Below are positions 8,414-14,985 of a stretch of DNA of 51,290 bases, in pieces. This DNA is from Brevirhabdus sp. Lineage in GTDB: Bacteria > Pseudomonadota > Alphaproteobacteria > Rhodobacterales > Rhodobacteraceae. The DNA is taken from contig JAGXFH010000047.1 of assembly GCA_024637315.1 (NCBI GenBank), forward strand, positions 1 through 51,290, in the 5' to 3' direction. Made by a program: the position numbers and the translations under genes. How positions within the stretch are numbered: position 1 is the stretch's first letter; each line of letters opens with the position of its first letter. The notes under the pieces are model-generated. The model made no database searches and was not told where the DNA came from. It worked only from the letters and a program-made list of their open reading frames with translations.

Positions 8414-9289
8414 CTAACCGCCAACCCCCATCCGGCGGCCGAGGCTGACGATGATCGACTGGCAGACGACAAGCGCGGGAACCTGCGATCGGAAATGTCC
8501 CAGACGGGCCTCCTTGACGAAAAGCGCGTGCTTTGCCAGCCGCGACACCGGGCTGAGTTCGTTGTCGGTGATCGCCAACACGGTTTTCCCGCGCTCGGCG
8601 GCCGTGCGGGTGATCTCGACGGTTTCCGGCGTGTAATCATCGAACGTGATGGTCAGCAGGACATCCCGTGGTCCGATCGCGGCGAATTGTTCCGCCCGCA
8701 TCGCGCCGAGGTTGTCGATCAGGTGCGCGCGCTTGCCGATATTCGCCAGGCCATAGAACGAGTAGGCCCCGATCCCGAATGCGCCCCGCGCAGCCGCGAT
8801 ATGAACGACCTCGGCCTCTGCCAGCGTTGCCACGAAGCCTTCAAGTTCGACCCGGTTCAAGTTCTGGTCGATCCGCATCAGCGAATTGATCGCGGCCTGC
8901 ACAAGGACATCGAAAACCCGGCCCGGATCCTCCAGGTCGGTGTCGGCGATATCACTCGGACCGGGACGTTCGATGAGTTCGGTCAGCCGGTCTGCATAAG
9001 ACAGACCCGGCCCGAGCACACGTTCACGGAACACCGACTGCAGTTCAGGAAAACCCGACAATCCAAGAACCTTGGCAAATCGCGTGATCGTGGCGGGTGG
9101 GACACCCACCTGTTCGGCCAGCCGGACGATGGTGTTGATGGCGACCTCTTCGGGATGGTTCAGGAAGAATTGCGCCACCTGCGCGTGTCGGCGGCTCAGC
9201 GTGCCGCGGTGCCTCACCAGTACCTCGACAAGGCTTTCATAGTCGCTTATCTGGTTGTTTCCGCTGCTTTCCCGCACCGCTTTTCTCAT
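8414..9289 (-). CDS. RpiR-family transcriptional regulator (HTH + SIS)
   Basis: A 291-aa regulator with the RpiR/MurR layout: N-terminal helix-turn-helix around residues 30-75 (LSRRHAQVAQFFLNHPEEVA, then VPPATITRFAKVLGLSGFPE) and a C-terminal SIS sugar-phosphate-binding domain at about 130-265 (AEVVHIAAARGAFGIGAYSF; DVLLTITFDDYTPETVEITR). Such proteins sense phosphorylated sugars and control neighbouring sugar operons. Its gene is read in the same direction as the SDR operon and could be its first gene or a separate unit. It is unusual that this island has a second regulator (LacI type) directly upstream. Confidence 0.92.
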   Translation of the reverse strand: MRKAVRESSGNNQISDYESLVEVLVRHRGTLSRRHAQVAQFFLNHPEEVAINTIVRLAEQVGVPPATITRFAKVLGLSGFPELQSVFRERVLGPGLSYADRLTELIERPGPSDIADTDLEDPGRVFDVLVQAAINSLMRIDQNLNRVELEGFVATLAEAEVVHIAAARGAFGIGAYSFYGLANIGKRAHLIDNLGAMRAEQFAAIGPRDVLLTITFDDYTPETVEITRTAAERGKTVLAITDNELSPVSRLAKHALFVKEARLGHFRSQVPALVVCQSIIVSLGRRMGVGG

Positions 9290-9376
9290 TCTGTCCCCGG
9301 CTCACCCAATCGCACCGGGCGCGGCGGCTAGACGCGCCACGGCCCATTCAGAATCGCTTGCTGAACCTGTCACGAT

Positions 9377-9388
9377 GATAACGTTATC
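9377..9388. promoter_or_regulatory. perfect palindrome with CG centre, LacI-family operator candidate
   Basis: GATAACGTTATC is a 12-bp perfect palindrome with the central CG step that LacI-family repressors usually require. It lies in the 113-base gap between the LacI-type gene and the RpiR gene, about 88 bases before the RpiR start, a normal place for repression of the rpiR-SDR-transport operon. Assignment to the neighbouring LacI protein is inference. Confidence 0.5.
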
Positions 9389-9402
9389 GGGCAGACTCGA
9401 AT

Positions 9403-10440
9403 TCATGCAACAACCGGGCCGCTGGGAATATTCTCGCGCAGGATAATCCGAGGTTCGATGTTTTTGAAAGCCAGCAGCGGCGTGCTTGCGGCAATCGAAC
9501 CCAAAAGCCGGATCACCGCCTGCTCGCCGACCAGGCGGCCATTCTGATCAATGATCACATCAATCAGATCGTCGACCAGCCAGGACCTGGTGCTGTCGGA
9601 CAGTTCATGCATGATCATGAACGGGCGGTGTTTCCGGGCCCCCGATTGCAGCGCTTCGACGATGCCGGTCCGTCCCGCGCCGACACAGTAGACGCCGACA
9701 AGATCGTCGGACGCGTCCAGAAGATCGGCCATCGCCGCGCGCGACCGCCGGCTGTCCTCGCCGGTTTCAACTGCTGGCAGGATGCTTAATTTCGGAAACT
9801 GATCCTCCAGCAGCGCGCGGAATCCGAACTCTCTCTCCTGATGGCCGTGAAAGGCGCGAGAGCCGAGAAAGAGGCCGATCGAGCCTTCGCTCGCGCCCGC
9901 CATCAACCCCATGATCAGCGCCGCCGTCCGGCCCGCGACGCGATTGTCGACCCCGACATAGGCAGAGCGCGGGGTCGACAGCACGTCCGAGGCGATCGTG
10001 ACGACCCGCACGCCGGACTCGCAAAGCCGGCGGATCTCGTGCCGCGTCTTGGGATGATCAATGGTGATGATACCGACGCCCCTGGTGCGAATCGAGAGCT
10101 TCTCCAGCGCCGGGATCAGCGCGTCCGGGCCAATGCCGTCAAGCGCGATGATGTTGCACGAGGCGACAAGCGGCAGGGTCGAGGCGAATTTGGTGATGCC
10201 ATCCGCAACATCCCGCATGAAGCTGTCGCGGCCGAACGGGATCAGGAATTCCAGATGGGTCGGCCGCGACGGCAGCGGCACCATTCCCTCTGATGGCAAG
10301 TAGCCCAGTTCCTTGGCCGCTTGCAGCACCCGATGGCGGTTCGACGCGCTGACGCCTCTCCGACCATTGAGTGCTCGATCGACCGTTGCCGTCGAAACAT
10401 CCGCCCGTCGCGCAATATCTGCAATCGTGGATTTGCCCAT
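9403..10440 (-). CDS. LacI-family transcriptional regulator
   Basis: A 345-aa LacI/GalR-type regulator. The helix-turn-helix is at residues ~3-25 (STIADIARRADVSTATVDRA, then LNGRRGVS with the hinge-helix region following), then a periplasmic-binding-protein-like effector domain (FGRDSFMRDVADGITKFAST; GVDNRVAGRTAALIMGLMAG). I place the start at ATG 10440 because MGKSTIADIA begins the DNA-binding domain exactly as in relatives; upstream in-frame codons to 10494 add no recognised sequence and would run into the palindromes. The effector is probably the sugar or cyclitol imported by the neighbouring ABC system. Likely controls its own gene and the divergent mocD-like unit. Confidence 0.88.
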   Translation of the reverse strand: MGKSTIADIARRADVSTATVDRALNGRRGVSASNRHRVLQAAKELGYLPSEGMVPLPSRPTHLEFLIPFGRDSFMRDVADGITKFASTLPLVASCNIIALDGIGPDALIPALEKLSIRTRGVGIITIDHPKTRHEIRRLCESGVRVVTIASDVLSTPRSAYVGVDNRVAGRTAALIMGLMAGASEGSIGLFLGSRAFHGHQEREFGFRALLEDQFPKLSILPAVETGEDSRRSRAAMADLLDASDDLVGVYCVGAGRTGIVEALQSGARKHRPFMIMHELSDSTRSWLVDDLIDVIIDQNGRLVGEQAVIRLLGSIAASTPLLAFKNIEPRIILRENIPSGPVVA

Positions 10441-10492
10441 GGCCCGGCCCGCACCGATGGTGAGTGTCGATTCGATCCCGATCGTTTTTAGC

Positions 10493-10522
10493 ACATCAAC
10501 GGTATTGATGTAATCACATCAA
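10493..10522. promoter_or_regulatory. array of three TTGATGT half-sites (operator candidate)
   Basis: ACATCAA at 10493-10499, TTGATGT at 10505-10511 and ACATCAA at 10516-10522 are three copies of one 7-mer in alternating orientation. The last two form TTGATGT-AATC-ACATCAA, a perfect 7-bp inverted repeat. The array is 53-82 bases upstream of the LacI-type start and in the divergent gap to the desaturase-like gene, so it may serve both directions. It has no central CG, so a non-LacI protein is also possible. Confidence 0.55.
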
Positions 10523-10622
10523 ATGGCATCGCCTCTGACGGATGGTCGAAACATCAGGCCAGATCGCAGGCGTTTTGCGTATGCGCGCAAATCGGTCAAA
10601 AAGCGGACTGAAGAACGGTAAA

Positions 10623-10641
10623 TTGATGTGATCTGATGCAA
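10623..10641. promoter_or_regulatory. second, imperfect copy of the TTGATGT operator
   Basis: TTGATGTGATCTGATGCAA keeps one exact TTGATGTGAT half of the palindrome at 10505-10522 (read on the other strand) and a weaker second half. It lies about 120-140 bases before the desaturase-like start. Two related sites ~120 bases apart across a divergent promoter region suggest looping or control of both directions, but this is inference. Confidence 0.4.
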
Positions 10642-10762
10642 AGTCAAGTTGAACACCTCGCCGCCCTGCGAAACCATGGCACCAATGATTGCGCTAGCAG
10701 ACTGAACGCCCGCGTCGCGTCACAGACAAGATGCGGTCGGCGTCTCGATGGCTTGGGGGAGC

Positions 10763-11908
10763 ATGTCCGTGACACCATCATCCGATGCAAGGCCGGAGTC
10801 ACCTACCGGGGCGGCGCACGACTACTCATTGACCGGACCCTCTTCGCGTCATGCCGTCGAAGCCGGACTTGTGGCGGCGGAGTGGTATCATTCGGATGTG
10901 CCGCGCAAGGTGATGAAGCAACTGATGCAACGCAGCGACGGTCCGGCGATCCGCGATACGCTCCTCTGGGTAGCGCTTCACATCGCCCTGGCGGTCGGCG
11001 GCATCTACTTCTGGGGGTCGTGGCTGGCGGCACCCTTCTGGCTTGCCTACGGGGTGATCTACGGCTCTGCCTGCGACTCTCGCTGGCATGAATGCGGTCA
11101 CGGAACGGCATTCCGCACCCGCTGGATGAACGATGTCGTCTATCACATCGCCTCGTTCCAGGTGATGCGAAACCCGGTCAACTGGCGCTGGAGCCATGCG
11201 CGGCATCACACCGACACGATCATCGTCGGCCGCGATCCCGAGATTGTCTGGATGCACCCGATCAAGCTGGGCCTGAAAGCGCTGGCCTATGTCGGCATCG
11301 TCGACGCCTGGCAATCGCTGAAAACGTTGATCCGCAATGCGGGAGGCACGCTGTCAGACGACGAGAAGGACTATATCCCCGAATCGGAACGGCCAAGGGC
11401 GATCTTTTGGGCGCGGATCCATGTCGCGATCTATGCGCTGACGGCGCTGTGTGCGCTTGTCATCCTTCTGTCGGGCGGCGGCTGGAAGGCAGTGATCCCG
11501 TTCCTTCTGATCGGCGGTCCGCGCATCTATGGCTGCTGGCACATGGTGATGATGGGTTTGCTGCAACACGGCGGACTGGCAGAGGACGTGCTTGATCACC
11601 GACTGAATTCCCGCACGGTCTACATCAACCCGATCAGCCGCTGGATCTACTGGAACATGAACTATCACGTCGAACACCACATGTTTCCTATGGTCCCCTA
11701 TCATGCGCTGCCGGCCTTGCACGCGGTGATAAAGGACGACCTGCCAAAGCCCGACCCATCGATATGGGCCGCCTACAAGGACATGATGCAGGCAATCATG
11801 CGGCAGCGACGCGAACCGGGCTACTATCTGAAGCGTGATCTGCCGGAAACCGCGCGCCCGTATCTGGAAACGCTGCATGCAGCAGTGCCCGAAAGGGTCA
11901 TGGCGTGA
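10763..11908 (+). CDS. mocD: MocD-like di-iron oxygenase of the fatty acid desaturase family
   Basis: A 381-aa membrane protein with the three histidine boxes of the fatty acid desaturase/alkane hydroxylase fold: HECGH (residues 109-113), HARHH (145-149) and HVEHH (302-306), plus membrane helices between them. In rhizobia, MocD with the MocE ferredoxin is known to be needed for oxidative removal of the methyl group from the rhizopine 3-O-methyl-scyllo-inosamine; the strong likeness of this pair to MocD/MocE is from memory. Electron supply would come from the Rieske protein encoded 77 bases downstream; no MocF-like reductase gene is nearby. I chose ATG 10763 because GGGGGAG directly precedes it; ATG 10748 is the alternative and has no visible ribosome site. 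Confidence 0.82.
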   Translation: MSVTPSSDARPESPTGAAHDYSLTGPSSRHAVEAGLVAAEWYHSDVPRKVMKQLMQRSDGPAIRDTLLWVALHIALAVGGIYFWGSWLAAPFWLAYGVIYGSACDSRWHECGHGTAFRTRWMNDVVYHIASFQVMRNPVNWRWSHARHHTDTIIVGRDPEIVWMHPIKLGLKALAYVGIVDAWQSLKTLIRNAGGTLSDDEKDYIPESERPRAIFWARIHVAIYALTALCALVILLSGGGWKAVIPFLLIGGPRIYGCWHMVMMGLLQHGGLAEDVLDHRLNSRTVYINPISRWIYWNMNYHVEHHMFPMVPYHALPALHAVIKDDLPKPDPSIWAAYKDMMQAIMRQRREPGYYLKRDLPETARPYLETLHAAVPERVMA

Positions 11909-11985
11909 ATTGCCGGATCGGTGCGCGGCATCCCATCACGTGGCACCCGCCGACCCATCCAAAAAGACAGCAAAGCGAGTAGACC

Positions 11986-12297
11986 ATGCCGTGGATCGAC
12001 GCCTGCGCCGCAGACGACATCGAAGAAGAAGACGTCCTGCGATGGGACCATGCGGGCCGGACCTACGCGCTCTATCACGGTATTGACGGCGCGTTTTTCT
12101 GCACTGACGGTCTTTGCACGCACGAACAGGTGCATCTGGCTGACGGACTGGTGATGGACTACGTCATCGAATGCCCCAAGCATAACGGCCAGTTCGACTA
12201 TCGTACCGGCAAGGCGCTGCGGGCACCGGTCTGCGACAACCTGGCGACCTATCCTGCCAAGGAGGAGGACGGGCGCGTCCTTGTCCTGATCGAATGA
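11986..12297 (+). CDS. mocE: MocE-family Rieske [2Fe-2S] ferredoxin
   Basis: A 103-aa soluble Rieske protein. The cluster ligands are C44-x-H46 (GLCTHEQVH) and C63-x2-H66 (ECPKHNGQF), 17 residues apart as usual for small Rieske ferredoxins. The wording of the chain (CAADDIEEEDVLRWDH near the start, HLADGLVMDYVIECPKH, APVCDNLATYP) matches the MocE family of rhizopine clusters. It should pass electrons to the di-iron oxygenase encoded just upstream. Its stop codon overlaps a possible ATG of the chimeric remnant that follows. Confidence 0.9.
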   Translation: MPWIDACAADDIEEEDVLRWDHAGRTYALYHGIDGAFFCTDGLCTHEQVHLADGLVMDYVIECPKHNGQFDYRTGKALRAPVCDNLATYPAKEEDGRVLVLIE

Positions 12298-12317
12298 CAA
12301 TGCCGCCCGGAGCCCCG

Positions 12318-12593
12318 ATGGAAAACCCCACCGCAAGGAAGCGACCGACGATCGCCGACCTGTGCGCGATGAAAGGCCGGCAGCAACTGACCATGTTGCG
12401 CTTTGTCCGACAGGCGTGCGACACCGGCCATTCCTGCATCTTCATCGCCGACAACATCCACCACCTCTTTCAGGTCGTGGATCGCATGGTGGCAATGCGG
12501 CATGGGGCCATCGTCGCCGACAATCTCGGCACCAAGACCTCCTCGATCCAGGATTTCGAGAATATCATCACCGGCGAACATCTGGCCGCATGA
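12318..12593 (+). pseudogene. chimeric remnant: PanB-like start fused to sugar ABC ATPase tail
   Basis: This 91-aa frame joins two unrelated pieces. Residues ~9-26 (PTIADLCAMKGRQQLTML) read like the opening of PanB-like (ketopantoate hydroxymethyltransferase family) proteins found beside sugar operons. From about residue 27 (FVRQACDTGHSCIFIADNIH then HLFQVVDRMVAMRHGAIVAD) it reads like the last ~60 residues of an RbsA/FrcA-type ATPase. Everything between, including Walker A and B, is missing, and the H-loop has IADN where ISHN is expected. A single in-frame deletion spanning two adjacent genes would produce it. It still has GGAG five bases before ATG 12318 and ends in ATGA overlap with the next gene, so it may be translated merely to couple that gene. 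The PanB half is the less certain assignment. Confidence 0.6.
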
Positions 12594-13651
12594 CACTTGT
12601 CGAAACCACAGGTATCTGTTTCGACTTCGACGAGCGCACCGGTCTGCTCGACGGTTTCTGCGTTACGGATGAGGGCCGCGACGTGGCCCCTCTGCACCGT
12701 GCGCCCTGGGTCGGAACCGCCGAAGAGATGCCGCCGGACGCTGCCCCCCTGATGGCAAGGCTGGGCGGCGATTTCTTCTGCGCCCCGTTCGCCGACAACG
12801 AGAACGACTCGCCGCTTCACGGCTGGCCGCCGAATTCGGCATGGAGAGTAATGGCGCAAGACAACGGCGTACTGCGCGCCCTGCTGGAGCGGACGGTATT
12901 CGGCGCCACGCTGGTCAAGCAACTCTCGGTCAGCGACGGACATCCGTTCATCTACCAGCGCCATGTCTTCGTCGGGGGTCAGGGCCGGGTTCCGGTTGCC
13001 AACCATGCGAATATCTCGCTTCGGAATGGCGGCATCATCCGAACTTCCCCGAAGCGCGTGTGGGAGACCCCGAAGGATCCGCAGGAAAGCGACCCGGCGA
13101 AAGGACGCTCTGGCCTTGTCTATCCCGCACAATCCCAGGATCCGCGCCAATTCCCCGGTCTGGATGGCCCCGTCGATCTGACCCGCTACCCCTGGAACCC
13201 ACGCCATGAGGATTTCGTCGTCGGTGTCGAGGCCTCCGGTCACGATCTGGGCTGGACCGCCGTCACCCGGCCCGAGGAAGGCGATCTGTACCTCTCCCTG
13301 CGCAACCCCGCCCGACTTCCGATGACGATGCTCTGGCATTCGAATGGCGGCCGGGACTACCCGCCATGGTCGGGCCGACACTTCGGCTGCCTCGGCGTCG
13401 AGGAAGGCGCGGCGGATCACATACTCGGGGTCTCCTTGCCTGACGACCTCACCGGTCCGGGGGCGGTCACCCTTGTCCCTGATGGCAATGCCGAAGTCCG
13501 GCACGTCATCGGCGCGATCAACTGGCCGTCCGGTGATCCGGTCGCAGGGATCCGGCTGACGGCGGACACCGTCGAGATCCATGGCGAAAGCGGGACTCTC
13601 CGTTGCCTGCCATTCCGCGCAGAGTTTCTGTTTCCAAGCCTGAGCGTTTAA
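12590..13651 (+). CDS. aldose 1-epimerase-like (mutarotase fold) protein
   Basis: A 353-aa protein of the galactose mutarotase-like superfamily, identified by the early LGGDFFCAPFADNENDSPLH block followed by HGWPPNSAW, and by MTMLWHSNGGRDYPPWSGRH with CLGVEEG, which match the acid-base region of distant aldose 1-epimerases. It is cytoplasmic. It may interconvert anomers of an aldose released by the MocD/MocE reaction or act on another sugar of the pathway. ATG 12590 overlaps the stop of the chimeric remnant by four bases; longer in-frame upstream extensions are shadows of that remnant. Family call is fairly good, substrate unknown. Confidence 0.75.
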   Translation: MTLVETTGICFDFDERTGLLDGFCVTDEGRDVAPLHRAPWVGTAEEMPPDAAPLMARLGGDFFCAPFADNENDSPLHGWPPNSAWRVMAQDNGVLRALLERTVFGATLVKQLSVSDGHPFIYQRHVFVGGQGRVPVANHANISLRNGGIIRTSPKRVWETPKDPQESDPAKGRSGLVYPAQSQDPRQFPGLDGPVDLTRYPWNPRHEDFVVGVEASGHDLGWTAVTRPEEGDLYLSLRNPARLPMTMLWHSNGGRDYPPWSGRHFGCLGVEEGAADHILGVSLPDDLTGPGAVTLVPDGNAEVRHVIGAINWPSGDPVAGIRLTADTVEIHGESGTLRCLPFRAEFLFPSLSV

Positions 13652-14031
13652 GGAAAGGATTGAATCGAGGTTTGGCTGCCTCTCGTCGTGCCTGAACGCG
13701 AATTTCGATTCTTTTTGTCTCAGGTATTTTCGCCAACGCTGCAGGCCCCACTCTGCCCGTTCTCGGGCGACCGCTCGGCGGATCAGATCAGAGCCGTCAC
13801 GCCGAACGAAATCAGGGCCGCCGCCGACCGACGTGAAGACTACCTCTGTATCAGACGGAAATTGTTCTTTGCTTTTGCTGTTTTTCAAGCTGATCGATTG
13901 GACATGAGTGATCATTTCGCACTTTTGACGCAAAAATACGGACAATGGTCATGTATTGGCCCGATTGTTACCTTCATTGTTGCATCTGTCTGACCAAGGT
14001 CCACCCCAGCCCCAAGGAGTTGAGTCGACGT
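13652..14031. other. 380-base gap without a recognised gene
   Basis: No convincing gene is present. A minus-strand frame runs open through the gap (with RAEWGLQRWRKYLRQKE) but is continuous with the antisense of the epimerase-like gene and has no ribosome site, so I regard it as a shadow. From about 13850 to 14000 the base composition is AT-richer, which would suit the promoter of the glycosyltransferase pair that starts at 14032. No terminator is obvious. Confidence 0.45.
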
Positions 14032-14985
14032 ATGAAACTGATCATTCAGATCCCGTGCTTCAACGAGGAAGACAACCTTGCCGAGACCCTGTCCTGCCTG
14101 CCCCGGCAGGTTGACGGGTTCGACACGGTGGAATGGTTGATCATCGACGATGGATCCTCTGACCGCACGGTCGAGGTCGCGCGCGAAAGCGGTGTCGATC
14201 ACATCATCAAGCTTGAACATAACCAGGGCCTGGCGCGCGCCTTCCTGACCGGACTGGAAGCCTGTCTGAAACGCGGCGCTGATGTCATCGTCAACACCGA
14301 TGGCGACAACCAGTACCGGGCCGATTGTATTGCTGCGCTGACCAAACCGATCCTCGAGGGCAAGGCGCTGATCGCGATCGGTGCGCGGCCGATCAAAGTG
14401 ATCGAGCATTTCTCGCCCCTCAAGCGCGCCCTCCAGCGTCTGGGCAGTTGGGTCGTGCGCCGGGCCAGCGGATCGGATGTGCGCGACGCGCCCAGCGGCT
14501 TTCGTGCGATTCACAAATCCGCAGCGGCCCGGCTGTTCGTGTTCAACCCCTATACCTACACGCTGGAAACGATCATTCAGGCGGGCCGACTGGGCATTCC
14601 AATGGTCTCTGTTCCGGTCCAGGTCAACCCGCCGAAACGCGAATCCAGGCTGATCAAATCCGTCGGCCAGTACATCTTTCGATCCGCCGTCACGATCGTC
14701 CGGATCCTGGTCCTCTACAAGCCGCTCAGGATGTTCTCTTACCTCGCGCTGATGATCGCGCTGCCCGGCTTCATCGCCTTCCTCCGGTTCATTTTTCTTT
14801 ACATGACCGGCGCCGGGCAGGGAAACATCCAGTCTCTGGTTATCGGTGCGACGCTGATCATGGTTTCCGCGGTCCTGTTCGTCGGCGGGATGCTGGCTGA
14901 CCTGATCGCTGCCAACCGAACGCTGCTGGCAGATATCCGCGCCCGGTTATTGTTGCAGGAAGTTGACCGGGTGACCCGAAAATGA
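14032..14985 (+). CDS. family 2 glycosyltransferase with C-terminal membrane helices
   Basis: A 317-aa GT-A fold enzyme of the dolichyl-/polyprenyl-phosphate sugar transferase type. The nucleotide-binding strand is IIQIPCFNEEDNL, followed by LIIDDGSSDRT, a DGDNQY metal motif where DxD is expected, and DAPSGFRAI. Two hydrophobic segments near the C-terminus (from about residue 235) anchor it to the membrane. It likely loads a sugar on a lipid carrier for use by the membrane protein encoded next, with which it overlaps by four bases. Start at 14032 is preceded by AAGGAG; the frame upstream to 13945 shows no family likeness. Confidence 0.88.
   Translation: MKLIIQIPCFNEEDNLAETLSCLPRQVDGFDTVEWLIIDDGSSDRTVEVARESGVDHIIKLEHNQGLARAFLTGLEACLKRGADVIVNTDGDNQYRADCIAALTKPILEGKALIAIGARPIKVIEHFSPLKRALQRLGSWVVRRASGSDVRDAPSGFRAIHKSAAARLFVFNPYTYTLETIIQAGRLGIPMVSVPVQVNPPKRESRLIKSVGQYIFRSAVTIVRILVLYKPLRMFSYLALMIALPGFIAFLRFIFLYMTGAGQGNIQSLVIGATLIMVSAVLFVGGMLADLIAANRTLLADIRARLLLQEVDRVTRK

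Noticed and set aside
10505-10522. FNR/FnrL-type box (TTGAT...ATCAA)
   Set aside because: The FNR consensus needs four bases between TTGAT and ATCAA; here there are eight, so an anaerobic regulator site is not supported.
12470-13945. 491-codon open frame on the minus strand across the epimerase-like gene and the following gap
   Set aside because: It is antisense to a recognised gene, has no ribosome site at its start and no family motif; high GC makes long antisense frames common here.
13688-13993. 101-codon plus-strand ORF in the gap before the glycosyltransferases
   Set aside because: No family likeness, no clear ribosome site, and it overlaps the likely promoter of the next operon.
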